A DNA stretch of 64,000 nt, taken from Microglena sp. YARC. Its lineage: Eukaryota > Chlorophyta > Chlorophyceae > Chlamydomonadales > Chlamydomonadaceae. The notes under the pieces are model-generated. The model saw nothing but the letters and a program-made list of their open reading frames with translations, did not search any database and was not told where the DNA came from. The position numbers were made by a program, and so were the translations under genes. Each line of letters starts with the position of its first letter. Position 1 is the first letter of the stretch. Positions 50,199 through 60,377 of this stretch are shown in pieces. The stretch lies in NCBI GenBank assembly GCA_022414725.1, contig CM039462.1, positions 183,935,386-183,999,385 on the forward strand, given 5' to 3'.

Positions 50199-50514
50199 AT
50201 GAACTCGTCGAGGAAGGTCACGAAGTTCGTCACGCCCAACAAACCAAAATGGAGACAAGGGGATTTCAACGTTGTCAAAGAAGCGATACTTCGAGATGGA
50301 AGAGAGAGTGAAGATGATACTGGGGGGTAAATTACAGGAAGAGGCGGGAATGGTCATGAAGGCGATGCGTGAGATCATGAAGTTCGACCCGAATGTATCA
50401 AGGTACAGTGAGGAGGTCAGGGAGGTGCTTGAGGAGAACTCAAGGAAGTGGAGGCAGCGGAATAAGGACGAGAAAAATGCGGTGAGATTAAATTATGGTT
50501 TAGAAGTTTTATAG
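50199..50514 (+). pseudogene. Small conserved virus-type protein, frameshifted paralogue of 27210-27551
   Basis: ATG at 50199 (MNSSRKVTKFVTPNKPKWRQ). The frame changes near 50275 into KKRYFEMEERVKMILGGKLQ and MREIMKFDPNVSRYSEEVRE, ending at TAG 50512-50514. Its last ~17 codons and 3' flank are exactly repeated at 55484-55562. Confidence 0.6.
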
Positions 50515-50692
50515 AGAGGTCAAGTAAGATTTGTCATCACATCACTATCAAGCTTGTCTCAAGCAGACACTTTATGATGATGATGATGATGATGATCTCT
50601 CATCAAGGACGGCGGCATATGTCGAGTAGAGTCGAGGCACAATTGGGTTTCTTAAGGAGCGGGGCAGAGGGATTCAGTTGCAGAAACCTATT

Positions 50693-50824
50693 CAACAAGC
50701 GGCGGAGCCCCTTTCACCTCCCCACAGCGGAGCGACCGGAGGGGAGCCCCCATAAAGGAGTCCGCGAGGAACTGAGCGGGTGGGCGACCGGAGGGGAGCC
50801 CACAGTTCACAGTTCACATCAAGC
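50693..50824 (+). repeat. GC-rich ~130-bp repeat, copy 2
   Basis: Full-length copy ending CACATCAAGCATGAG. See 14513-14645 for the family. Confidence 0.75.
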
Positions 50825-51004
50825 ATGAGACACACTAATGGATTGATTCATGCAAACACACGTGAAGAAGAGTGATAGGAGGTGAACGCACACGCAAAAC
50901 GGAGGAGACGCGTCCATCATGCATGGAAGACCAGGGGATAAGAGTAGAATACATGGAAACGGAAAACAAAAACAAAAACAACAACGGAGGTGGAGAAGGG
51001 GATA

Positions 51005-52014
51005 ATGATGCCGACAAGCTTCATGGACAGCACGCATGTAGAGAAGATTCTACTGCTCCTAGAAAAAAACAGGTGGGATTCAAGAGACACATGGCGAGGA
51101 GTGGCGACGGCATTGAAGAACGAGTACGGAGAGGCGTACAAGGCACTATGGAAACAAATGTCCAAGGTGTCGCCAAGATACGATGAGGAAGACGCAGAGA
51201 AGATATGGGACACGGTGGAAGGCACGATTATGATGGGCCGAAGATGACAATGAAGTCGGTGGTCAAGTGGGCCGGCGAGGACGACCCGTGCGGGTACGCT
51301 GTGTACCGAGCATATTCGATTCCACAAATAGTACGGGACAATTGGGACAAGGGAGACAGAGGATTGGGGGAGATTATGCACTATCTTATGAAAGGGACGT
51401 TGAAGAAGACAGGGAAGAGATGCAGAGACTACTACATATTCGATGAGGACACGTGCAGGTGGGTCAGTGTGGAGGATGGGTGGGTCAAGAACGTGGCGAA
51501 CAAGGTCTTAGAAGGGATGCTCAGGGACGTCGATTTATGGTTATCGACACAGGCCGCACAGTTGTGCATCGGAAAAGAAGAAGAATCCAGGAGTAAAGAA
51601 GATCTGGATGCGAAGAAAAAAGAAGTTGCCAGGCTGATCCGGTACATACAGTCTTCACGTGGAGTGAAGAACACAATGGACTTCGCAGGGCCACTTCTCA
51701 TTGACGAGACGTTCGAGAAACGACTGAACTTTATCGGGGAACCAAAGAAGGTAACCGATTTTACCAGACAATATTTGGAGGAGCAGGACGGTGTGCAAGC
51801 GTTCCTCGCCGAGAAATGCGAGTTTGCGGAAGATTTCAGGGAGTCGAGCGTTGCCTTGTTCCACATGTATCTCGAGGAAAGCGGGGACAGTAACGATCGA
51901 GAAAAGTGGTTCCACAGGCAGATGAAGAACAAGGGGTTCGTAAAAAAAGTGCTTCAAATCAAAGGGAAGTCGACACGAGGATATATGGGATTGAGGCTAC
52001 GACATGATGAATGA
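51005..52014 (+). pseudogene. D5-family protein with PriCT and C-terminal parts but no ATPase core
   Basis: ATG at 51005; one frameshift near 51233. PriCT-like start: DTWRGVATALKNEYGEAYKA and QMSKVSPRYDEEDAEKIWD. D5_N-like middle: DYYIFDEDTCRWVSVEDGWV and DFAGPLLIDETFEKRLNFIG. The sequence then jumps directly to the C-terminal region (PKKVTDFTRQYLEEQDG, KNKGFVKKVLQIKGK, YMGLRLRHDE). The Walker A/B segment of ~150-200 residues that should lie between (around 51735) is absent with the frame kept, and the primase domain before the ATG is missing too. It cannot be an active helicase as it stands. Confidence 0.65.
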
Positions 52015-52039
52015 ATGAATGCACGGCGGAAACATGTCC

Positions 52040-53515
52040 TCGTCTCCAAAAGACACCACGGCGGAAACTGTCGTGTCGAGTCGAGTCACATCACATGGCG
52101 ACCTCTCGCATCAGGCGGCGGCACATGTCGAGTCGAGTCGAGTCACATCACATGGCGACCTCTCGCATCAGGCGGCGGCACATGTCGAGTCGAGTCGAGT
52201 CACATCACATCACATGGCGACCTCTCGCATCACGGCGGAAACTGTCCAGTCGAGTCACATCACATGGCGACCACTCTCATCAGGGGAACCTCTGTCGAGT
52301 CACACTCTCGTCACAGAGCGACCTCTCACATCAGGCGGCGGCACATGTCGAGTCGAGTCACATCACATGGTGACCTCTCGCATCACGGCGGAAACTGTCC
52401 AGTCGAGTCGAGTCACATCACATGGCGACCTCTCGTATCACGGCGGAAACTGTGTCGAGGCGAGTCACAGAGTCACAGAGTCACAGAGTCACATGGCGAC
52501 CTCTCGTATCACGGCGGAAACTGTCGAGTCACAGAGTCACATGGCGACCTCTCGTATCACGGCGGAAACTGTCGAGTAGAGTCACATCACATCACATGGC
52601 GAGGGGGCTTAGGCCACTCACTACGTTTACACTCGTTTTTAGAGGAACGGCTCATCAAGGACGGCGGAAACTGTGTAAGAGTCACAGAGTCACATGGCGA
52701 CATCTCGCATCACGGCGGAAACTGTCGAGTCACAGAGTCACATGGCGACCTCTCGTATCACGGCGGAAACTGTCGAGTAGAGTCACATCACATCACATGG
52801 CGAGGGGGCTTAGGCCACTCACTACGTTTACACTCGTTTTTAGAGGAACGGCTCATCAAGGACGGCGGAAACTGTGTAAGAGTCACAGAGTCACATGGCG
52901 ACATCTCGCATCACGGCGGAAACTGTGTCGAGGCAAAGATAACAAACAACACTTGGATGAGAACCGTCTCACATTAACATATAACAAGCGGCGGAGCCCC
53001 TTTCACCTCCCCACAGCGGAGCGACTGGGGGCGACCGGAGGGGAGCCCCCACAAAAGGGTCCGCGAGGAACCGAGCGGGTGGGCGACCGGAGGGGAGCCC
53101 ACAGTTCACATCAAGCTTGGAAGAAGCGAGATCGTCAGCGGTATCGGAGGACACAAGCAAACGGCGGAAAACTGTCGAATGTATCGGAGATGCGGAACAC
53201 GGTCGAATGTATCGGAGGACACAAGCAAACGGCGGAAACTGTCGAGTCGAGTCGAGTCACATCACATCACATGGTGACCTCTCGCATCATGGCGGAAACT
53301 GTCGAGTAGAGTCACATCACAGAGCGACCTCTCGCATCACGGCGGAAACTGTCGAGTCGAGTAGAGTCGAGTCACATCACATCACATCGCGGCACCTCTG
53401 TCGAGTCGAGTAGAGTCGAGTCACATCACATCACATGGCGACCGACCTCTCGCATCACGGCGGAAACTGTCGAGTCACATCACATCACATGGCGACCTCT
53501 CGCATCAGGCGGCGG
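52040..53515. repeat. Minisatellite of CACATCAC/CGGCGGAAACTGTCGAG units
   Basis: About 1.4 kb of ~45-60-bp units built from GAGTCACATCACATGGCGAC, CTCTCGCATCACGGCGGAAA and CTGTCGAGTCGAG. It contains a duplicated ~160-bp block (52600-52680 and 52790-52870) with TTAGGCCACTCACTACG and is interrupted by a GC-rich repeat at 52983-53114. All three frames stay open for long stretches, but the products are repeat artefacts. Confidence 0.85.
52983..53114 (+). repeat. GC-rich ~130-bp repeat, copy 3
   Basis: Preceded by AACAACACTTGGATGAGAAC, exactly as is the copy at 61553, so that repeat plus its flank was duplicated as a unit. Confidence 0.75.
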
Positions 53516-53846
53516 AACGATGTAGACTTACGGGGGACGATCGCTCGCATCGCAACCGGTGATCACATGTCAAGCATGGGTCTGCTAGACAAGCACTCTC
53601 GTATATCGATAGGGGAATCGCGGGACCCACGCGGAGTGGGGCAGGGGAATTGAGCTGCAGAAACCAAGTGTGTCATGTCAAGGCATCAGTCAATCATCAC
53701 ACGCAAAACTGTGGAAAACTGTCGCATCCACACCGTCCGTCCGTCCGTCCATTCATGACACGCGGCGGCTTGAGAAGGCCACACTGGATTACATTGTACT
53801 TTTTTTAAGGAAAAATTGATTGTAGCATAACAACAACACGGCTTTT

Positions 53847-54075
53847 GTTCCCTCGCCTCCCCCTAAAACCCCAGTTTCCATCGAGGCGAGTGTGAGCGCT
53901 AAACCGACCGACCCACCTGGGTTTGTCAGCAGCTTCCCTTGTTATCCTTTGGGCCAGCTTAAATGCTGAAATACAGAGATGAAGGGCAAAAATATGTGCT
54001 CGCCTTTTAGCTGATCTACCCATTGGGTTCAAGGATCACCGGTAGGGTGTCCCACAAATTGCGTCTCCGACTGTA
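53847..54075 (+). mobile_element. Fanzor 3'-end element, copy C
   Basis: The conserved 3' region without nuclease motifs, closest to copy A. It ends TTGCGTCTCCGACTGTA at 54075. The flank after the end is AGAACCACGATATTC, unlike the other copies. Confidence 0.75.
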
Positions 54076-54276
54076 AGAACCACGATATTCTCGTTAACAT
54101 CCTCCAATTTGTTGATTCAAAATCGTATTGGTGTTCCACTACCCCGTGGGTTTTCAATTTGGAATTTATGCGACTGTGGTTGACATCAGGAGAGGTCGAT
54201 CGACTGAATGCTTTGCGAAACATCCCAAGTATTTCGGGGTTACTGATGCATTTATATTTGAATTTGTAGGTTGGGG

Positions 54277-55263
54277 TCACTTGCACTGTTTAAAATTTTT
54301 CTGGTCGTATGCCCATCCTCTCGCTTTGTATGCATTTATGACATCGTTGCAAGTGGAGCAATTATTTGCATTATTGGCACCGTAACAACCTGTTGCCGCA
54401 TGCGCTGCCTGTGCCTGAGCCTCCGATTGTGCACGATCTTTTGCATCTGCCTGCGCTTGTTCCCGTGCCTCTGCATTCCTGCACTGTTCAAAATTATTCT
54501 CATTGTATCCCAATCTTTTCGCTCTGTATGCATTTAAGACATCGTTGCAAGTGTAGCAATTATTTTCATTATTGGCGTCGTAACAACTGGAGGACATAGC
54601 GGGTGGTTTCTTCTCTAATTGAGCGAACCCGGTCGTAGCGGGTGGTTTCTTCTCTAATTGAGCGAACCCGGTCGTAGCGGGTGGTTTCTGCTGTAATTGA
54701 GCGAACCCGGTCGTAGCGGGTGGTTTCTGCTGTAATTGAGCGAACCCGACCTTAGCGGGTGGTTTCTGCTGTAATTGAGCGAACCCGACCTTATCGGGTG
54801 GTTTCTGCTGTAATTGAGCGAAGGCGGCCTTGAAATTGGCGACGTCTCCCTTTGTCATACATATCCCGTCAATGCAGACCTTGGCAGTGGCTCCAGTTAC
54901 ATTCAAAGTTCCTTTGGCCGACAGACCTGTTGAGAAATTCAATTTCGCGTCCCATTCCTTCTGTTTGCGTTCCATTGCAACGACTTGGGAACTAATGTCG
55001 TTAGATCTCGTGTTTACATTCGCTAAACCGTCTTTCAACATCGTATTAATCTTCACATCATACCGCTTTTGATTTTTAAGAGAAGAGGAATGAATTGCGT
55101 CCGCTTGCTGCGATCGTTTAAACTCGGAATTCAACCGCGATACGAGATCTCCCAACTGGTCTTCATGTGTGCTGATCTCTCTTCGCAGGAAAATGTGCGA
55201 GGCGACGAGAAAGCCGGAGACGACCAACAATAGAAAAATATAGATAAATGCTAAGGATTCCAT
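54277..55263 (-). CDS. Membrane-anchored coiled-coil protein with Gln/Pro repeats and paired Cys motifs, 328 aa
   Basis: ATG at 55263 is chosen because a transmembrane segment follows at once (LAFIYIFLLLVVSGFLVA). Residues 25-110 are a coiled coil. A small motif VCIDGICMTKGDV is next, then six ~14-residue repeats (GFAQLQQKPPATT), then two 36-residue Cys modules (CYDANNENNCYTCNDVLNAY and CYGANNANNCSTCNDVINAY), each ending in a Y-x-x-x-(N/K)NF-x-QC turn. The C-x-TC-x-DV-x-x-AY...F-x-QC module is of a type I associate with large algal and protist viruses. It is likely a type II membrane or virion protein. Near-intact and convincing. Confidence 0.75.
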   Translation of the reverse strand: MESLAFIYIFLLLVVSGFLVASHIFLRREISTHEDQLGDLVSRLNSEFKRSQQADAIHSSSLKNQKRYDVKINTMLKDGLANVNTRSNDISSQVVAMERKQKEWDAKLNFSTGLSAKGTLNVTGATAKVCIDGICMTKGDVANFKAAFAQLQQKPPDKVGFAQLQQKPPAKVGFAQLQQKPPATTGFAQLQQKPPATTGFAQLEKKPPATTGFAQLEKKPPAMSSSCYDANNENNCYTCNDVLNAYRAKRLGYNENNFEQCRNAEAREQAQADAKDRAQSEAQAQAAHAATGCYGANNANNCSTCNDVINAYKARGWAYDQKNFKQCK

Positions 55264-55483
55264 CCAATTGAATATATTTATTCTCAGATAATTACAGGAG
55301 CCCCCAAGGGAAGTCCGCGAGGAACCGAGCGGGTGGGCGACCGGTGGGGAGGGCGACCGGAGGGGAGGGCGACCGGAGGGGCCCACTTGCGAGTACCTTA
55401 AAGTCTTACCATAGGCAGCTAAAGGAAAGGTAAAGCTGCCCAAGACAAGACTTGCCAAGTATTACCATACCATAGGCAGCTAA

Positions 55484-55562
55484 AGTAAGGACGAGAAAAA
55501 TGCGGTGAGATTAAATTATGGTTTAGAAGTTTTATAGAGAGGTCAAGTAAGATTTGTCATCA
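55484..55562 (+). repeat. Exact copy of the 3' end of gene 50199-50514
   Basis: AAGGACGAGAAAAATGCGGT onward is identical to 50464-50542, including the stop codon and 3' flank to CATCACATCAC. Recent duplication or conversion. Confidence 0.85.
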
Positions 55563-55936
55563 CATCACATGGCGACCGACCTCTCGCATTACATCACGGC
55601 GGATGCAGGCAGGGAGGGAGCAAGAAGCCGACGACGACGACGATCGAAAAACATCTCCACATGCAAACTGCGGAAACATGTCCTCGTCTCCAAAAGACGT
55701 CTTTTCAGAGGTGTTCATGTGAACACCTCTGAAATAGGGATTGATGTGAGACATCGGGGTCTGGGCAATCCCCATCTTTGCCGTTGTTGAGCAAGAGAAG
55801 GTTGCAACAGGAGCGAACGTCTTGAGGCGCAATACCCCACGTTCAGTGGAGGTACTTGCATCTATTATGTGCCCTGAGCTGGCGTGCCGTTGCACACCGA
55901 GTGAAAACTTTTTATATATAATATATATACATTTCA

Positions 55937-56350
55937 ATGATAAAGACCTCGAACGGAATTTGCGATGATGGGAAATCCCGAGTATTGTACAAGGATGATG
56001 ATGTGCGAAGTAAAACTGTTGGCCAAATTTTTGTTAAAAAGAAGAACAAAACAGGGAATATGAAACTAGTACTTTATAAGCCATTGGACAATAAACGGGC
56101 TGCAAATAAACAAACGGGTGGGGATCCTTTTGATTTTCAAACTGAAATAACTAGTAGTGTAATTGTACGGAACTCAACCGAATTTGATGCCTATGTTGCA
56201 TATATATATGGTAGGGATAGTGGTTGGGGTGATTTTAAGATTCTTAAACAGGGAAAACTATTAAAATATTTCGGTGATCGAATAAGTACTTTAGTAGATT
56301 ACATTAATAAGGAAAACGATTACCCGTACACTATAATGAGTGGGTATTAA
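55937..56350 (+). CDS. Hypothetical protein, 137 aa
   Basis: ATG at 55937, 10 bp after a TATATATAATATATATAC box. Lys/Asn-rich and AT-rich in codons. Segments: GKSRVLYKDDDVRSKTVGQI, FEVKKK-like VKKKNKTGNMKLVLYKPL, and YFGDRISTLVDYINKENDY. No family recognised. The AT-rich codon use differs from the GC-rich 45-48 kb genes. Confidence 0.6.
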   Translation: MIKTSNGICDDGKSRVLYKDDDVRSKTVGQIFVKKKNKTGNMKLVLYKPLDNKRAANKQTGGDPFDFQTEITSSVIVRNSTEFDAYVAYIYGRDSGWGDFKILKQGKLLKYFGDRISTLVDYINKENDYPYTIMSGY

Positions 56351-56475
56351 CAATCAGTCATCCTACAAGTAGGGCTGACAATTGCCAATGAATTCGTCAA
56401 TTCAAACATAAGTGCTTGACATGACAGTACCATTACAATCAAGAACAACCTATGAATTTGACAAGGAAAGTACTT

Positions 56476-56641
56476 AATGGGCGTTCCTGCCTCCCGGCCG
56501 ATTTTGACTGGTTGCGAAACATGGTATGGAGCGGGTTTGTGATTCCTTGGTGCTGATGTCTCAAGCTAGCGAGTCGTTCAAGAGGCTCTAAATCCTGATT
56601 AGAAATTTAAAAAAATCGGCCGGGAGGCAGGAACGCCCATT
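56476..56641 (-). mobile_element. 166-bp palindromic MITE, copy 3
   Basis: Same length and ends as copies 1 and 2. The flanking 4-mers ACTT and TGTT do not match, so the target duplication is lost or the copy moved by recombination. The right flank continues TTCCGCTGACTGTAG, a TIR-family end. Confidence 0.85.
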
Positions 56642-56737
56642 TGTTCCGCTGACTGTAGAAGTCAAATGAATTTGGGAAGAAATAAAGATGATTGTATTGT
56701 ATATAAATAAATATTCATACAAGAGGCACTTGCAAAG

Positions 56738-57470
56738 ATGGAGCTTCCCGTGTTTTGTTCAAGAAGAAGTGTGGGCGCGGACAGAACGGACATAACAGTT
56801 TATGTGTTAAGGTAAGGAAACCAGATGGAACGTTTGGTTACAGTAAGTTTGTACCACAAGAAGGTAAAAAACAAAAAGGTGGCAGTGAAAACTATTCATC
56901 ACCCGGAATAACGGGTAGGCAGAATGTGCAAAACAACTACAAATACAACGACAACGACAACGACTACTTCAAGGACAACGACTACCTCAAGGACAATGGC
57001 AGGGAAACCTTTATTAATGGAAAGATTACTCCTGAAAGATTAAGAGATATTAAAAGCAGCCCTGAACTAAATCAGGGGAGTTCGGAAACAGACGTTATGC
57101 ACCTGAACCGACTGAAAAATTCCTTACCATATCTTGTTATATATGACAACTATTCTTCACCCGATAGAAATGGTAGCTATGGTAAAGAATATAAGGGAAC
57201 AAATGGTATAACGGCTAGGCAGAATGTGCAAAACAACTACAACGACAACGACAACGACTACTTCAAGGACAACGACTACCTCAAGGACAATGGCAGGGAA
57301 ACCTTTATTAATGGAAAGATTAAGAGATATTAAAAGCAGCCCTGAACTAAATCAGGGGAGTTCGGAAACAGACGTTATGCACCTGAACCGACTGAAAAAT
57401 TCCTTACCATATCTTGTTATATATGACAACTATTCTTCACCCGATAGAAATGGTAGCTATGGTAAAGAAT
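56738..57470 (+). pseudogene. Asn/Asp-rich protein with internal duplication and frameshifts
   Basis: ATG at 56738 starts MELPVF, but the continuing sequence KKKCGRGQNGHNSLCVKVRK is in another frame, so a 1-2 base shift near 56755 is likely. A ~250-bp segment is duplicated (56916-57180 and 57216-57470), encoding DYFKDNDYLKDNGRETFING. The second copy lacks 14 bp between two GAAAGATTA repeats, which shifts the frame to a stop at 57331-57333. No family recognised. Confidence 0.55.
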
Positions 57471-57631
57471 ATATATATATATGGGGGGGGAAACACACCC
57501 CAACACACAACTACCAGAATCTGATGTTGGATGTGGTGAGGACATACACCAGCCTGCTACTACTACTGCTTGCAAGTTGCATTATTGAGTATAAAAACAT
57601 CATGCATCATGATTGGGATAAGTAATCAAAC

Positions 57632-58018
57632 ATGAACGATCACTCAGCGATCACGATCACTCCTCATTACCTTCGTCGTCGTTGCATCAAACGAACACCA
57701 TTAAAAGATGTTGGCACTGTCGACTACGATGCAAAGCTTCAAAAGGAGATTGAATCCATCAATGACCATTTCATGCACAAGAAAGAAGTACTTGAACGCA
57801 GAATATTAAAATTGGAGCAGGACAGCGAACAGCAAATCAAATTCGCAACCCAGCGGAACACTATTGCCAAATTGGAAGGCAAAGTTGATTTGGTGCAGGT
57901 CGCTGAAAACTATCGTCGTGTTGAAGCGATCGAGGATGAGTGCTGGGCTTCGAAAGTCACCTTGAAAGCGCCTGTACAAGTCGAGGAGGTGTCGTCACAC
58001 GGTGTCGCCCCTCCTTGA
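57632..58018 (+). CDS. Hypothetical coiled-coil protein, 128 aa
   Basis: ATG start. Basic N-terminus (HYLRRRCIKRTPLKDV), then a helical region (IESINDHFMHKKEVLERRIL, IAKLEGKVDLVQVAENYRR). No domain recognised. The stop is followed 43 bp later by a palindromic MITE. Confidence 0.5.
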   Translation: MNDHSAITITPHYLRRRCIKRTPLKDVGTVDYDAKLQKEIESINDHFMHKKEVLERRILKLEQDSEQQIKFATQRNTIAKLEGKVDLVQVAENYRRVEAIEDECWASKVTLKAPVQVEEVSSHGVAPP

Positions 58019-58061
58019 AGCACAAGTCGTCGAGCCAGAGCCACACGTTCATTTGTGAAAT

Positions 58062-58227
58062 AATGGGCGTTCCTGCCTCCCGGCCGATTTTTTTAAATTT
58101 ATAATCAGGATTTAGAGCCTCCTGAACGACACGCTAGCTTGAGACATCAGCACAAAGGAATCACAATTCCGATCCATACCATGTTTAGCAACCAGGAAAA
58201 ATCGGCCGGGAGGCAGGAACGCCCATT
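58062..58227 (+). mobile_element. 166-bp palindromic MITE, copy 4
   Basis: Same orientation as copy 1. Flanks AAAT and ATAT differ by one base. The internal half is slightly diverged (AATTCCGATCCATACC). Confidence 0.85.
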
Positions 58228-58274
58228 ATATCACAACTGCCCGGACTCAATTCGTTGACGCACATGAACATACA

Positions 58275-58328
58275 GTTGTACATAGAGAATTGTAATTGAT
58301 TCAATATACTGTAACATTATTGACCGGT
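58275..58328 (-). repeat. Inverted exact copy of 1132-1185
   Basis: 54 bp identical in reverse complement to the leader and first codons of the gene at 1143-1496, for example TACAGTATATTGAATCAATT. Confidence 0.85.
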
Positions 58329-58361
58329 GTAACTTAAATTCAACAACCAATCTTTCATCAA

Positions 58362-58640
58362 ATGATGAACGAGCAAGAGCGTATCGAGAACTTGTTTTCA
58401 AACTTTATCGGAAAACATTGTGAAGTTTCGGATAAGGCTTGGGTGCCGACGGACATATTGCACACAGCGTTCATGGACCACTGCATTATTGAAACAAATG
58501 ACATCCTTTGGGTCGATAAACATGTGATCTATGAGATTTTGTCAACGGAATCGATGTGCATGCGCTTTTTCAACTGCAAAGTAAAAGGAACTAGACGCGT
58601 ACGCATCTTACCGGGCGTTATGCTAGTGACATATCCGTAA
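58362..58640 (+). CDS. Hypothetical protein, 92 aa, possibly winged-helix
   Basis: ATG start (the second codon is also ATG). Segments RIENLFSNFIGKHCEVSDKA, VPTDILHTAFMDHC and YEILSTESMCMRFFNCKVKG, then basic RRVRILPGVMLV. The arrangement (F-I/L-x-x-HC, then L-x-x-A/Y-F) recalls the small winged-helix domain at the C-terminus of viral primase-helicases. That assignment is tentative. Confidence 0.5.
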   Translation: MMNEQERIENLFSNFIGKHCEVSDKAWVPTDILHTAFMDHCIIETNDILWVDKHVIYEILSTESMCMRFFNCKVKGTRRVRILPGVMLVTYP

Positions 58641-59190
58641 ACGCCGCAGAATTGCGGGCTGTATAAACAAACGGCGGAGCCCCTTTCAGGGTGGGCGACC
58701 ACTGGAGGGGAGCCCACAGTTCACATCAAGCTTGGAAGAAGCGAGATCGGAGGACAGGACACAAGCAAACGGCAGAAAACTGTCGAATGTATCGGAGGAC
58801 ACAAGCAAACGGCGGGAAACTGTCGCATCCACACAGTCAGTCCGTCCATTCATGACTAATACACGGATGCGGTGGCGGATCATATCCATCAATCCTGCTT
58901 CTCCTCCTGCACATGCAAACGGCGGAAACATGTCCTCTTCCTCGTCTCAAAAGACACCACGGATCCTCGTTCTTGCGTTCACGATGAGATGTACTGTTGA
59001 GGGTCTGGATGCATGGAGGGGGAGGCATGCATCCCATACAGATAGGGATATTTGAAAGTGGGACACCTTGTCTTTTGAGGATTCTGAAAAGCTTGTAACC
59101 GATCTTGTATCATAATCGTATAAGCGCATTGCTTGCAGTTTACACTACTGTGAGAGTGATCTGCTTTTTGCAAAGCTATATTCCGTTGTC
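58641..59190. other. Non-coding with partial dispersed repeats
   Basis: 58671-58733 is a truncated GC-rich repeat. GGAGGACACAAGCAAACGGC occurs twice after it, followed by CATCCACACAGTCAGTCCGT. No gene seen. Confidence 0.5.
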
Positions 59191-59535
59191 ATGACTATTC
59201 CCCCTTCTGCACGCCTCCACATCGACTACCAGGGAGCCATCAGCAAGAGAGACGATCGGGGGAGGGTTGCTTCAGCCACTGCTGGAGGGAGTGCTGATTC
59301 AGTCTCAGAGGTAGGGCAGATGGCGGCATCTTTGCTCTCAGCAAACTCAGCAATGACCAATGAGGAGATAAATGTCAAGCTTGGCGAGCTGATTACCAGA
59401 ATGGACGAGATGGGCACGCTCCTGACTACCCGAATGGACGAGATGGACACGAAACTGACTACCCGAATGGATGACTTGACACTGCGCATGGGGAAGGTTG
59501 AGCTCAGGTACGCATCCTACGTTTTTGAGACTTGA
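59191..59535 (+). CDS. Small coiled-coil protein, 114 aa
   Basis: ATG start. Disordered N-terminus, then a heptad-like helix with the repeated unit TTRMDEMDTKLTTRMDDLTL. It ends GKVELRYASYVFET. The end resembles LTTVEARYVIHDC of the protein at 62713-63054, so the two are probably related. Confidence 0.55.
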   Translation: MTIPPSARLHIDYQGAISKRDDRGRVASATAGGSADSVSEVGQMAASLLSANSAMTNEEINVKLGELITRMDEMGTLLTTRMDEMDTKLTTRMDDLTLRMGKVELRYASYVFET

Positions 59536-59624
59536 GAGAGTCCAGCGAGGATTTAATTTTTGAGCGCGGTGCCAACAGTTGATGTTATAGACATGATATT
59601 TTCGTTCTGTGTGTCTCCCGGATG

Positions 59625-59712
59625 CTGGAGCTCTTGAAAATTCGTCTTCTGCGCACGGACCTCACGCCGCCGCCGCTGCCCTTTCGGGTCACGAGCTGTC
59701 CATGTACAGCCA
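59625..59712 (+). pseudogene. Fragment of the MSV199/T5orf172-type gene
   Basis: Encodes RMLELLKIRLLRTDLTP, matching segments at 48.88 kb and 49.57 kb; followed by GTCACGAGCTGTCCATGTAC, as at 48.96 kb. A short duplicated fragment. Confidence 0.55.
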
Positions 59713-59789
59713 TAGTGGTGGTCATGACAAGCAGAGACCCCGTATTCATGGAAAAAAATACAGAGAATGGGGTCTAGTTGACGTGGTTT

Positions 59790-60377
59790 TTAAGTGGCCA
59801 CGTGGTTTCGCACGATGAAAGGCACGAGCACGTGACTGACCATGTGATTCCTTTTCCTCTGGAGGTGTTCGCGGTATCGCTCTGCGATCACTCGAAATGC
59901 CTTACTGACGCGCAGCCAAGACATGCAAATCTTCTGTAAGTAGACCTCCTGGAGTACTGTATCATTGTAAGAGATCATCAGTGTATCTTCGTAATAGAAG
60001 TCGATGTTGATGTCCAATCCAGGTCGGGTGATGTACAGCCTCTCCATTATGTGGTAGATGGTAGATGGTTCTTCGGACACAAGCAATGCTTTCAGCGCAA
60101 ACAACTTGTGTCTGTTCCTTTTGTCCACATACAATATGGAGTCATATTCAGGCGAGTTCATTTCATTCCATTCCCATCTTTTGTGAATGTCCACTACCAG
60201 AGAGAACTTTGGGAAGAAAGCGTGGACGTCCACTAACTGAGAGAACATTGGGATGAAATCGTCTCCAAATGTTAACAAAGTCCTTAAGTTGTTGAGAAAG
60301 AGAATCGAAGACGGATCTTGTGATTTGTATGCAGCATTAGCAAGTTGTAACCATATTTTCTCACCGACTGTTGACAT
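59790..60377 (-). CDS. Hypothetical protein with IQ-like tail, 195 aa
   Basis: ATG start. Body: WLQLANAAYKSQDPSSILFL, VDIHKRWEWNEMNSPEYDSI, and LMISYNDTVLQEVYLQKI. The tail CMSWLRVSKAFRVIAERYRE parallels SQWLRAWCSARKIQRMYRKY of the genes at 16594 and 18927. A distant member of that family. Confidence 0.65.
   Translation of the reverse strand: MSTVGEKIWLQLANAAYKSQDPSSILFLNNLRTLLTFGDDFIPMFSQLVDVHAFFPKFSLVVDIHKRWEWNEMNSPEYDSILYVDKRNRHKLFALKALLVSEEPSTIYHIMERLYITRPGLDINIDFYYEDTLMISYNDTVLQEVYLQKICMSWLRVSKAFRVIAERYREHLQRKRNHMVSHVLVPFIVRNHVAT

Noticed and set aside
52011..53413. Long Ser/Thr/His/Arg-rich frames
   Set aside because: Products of the minisatellite, open in several frames at once.
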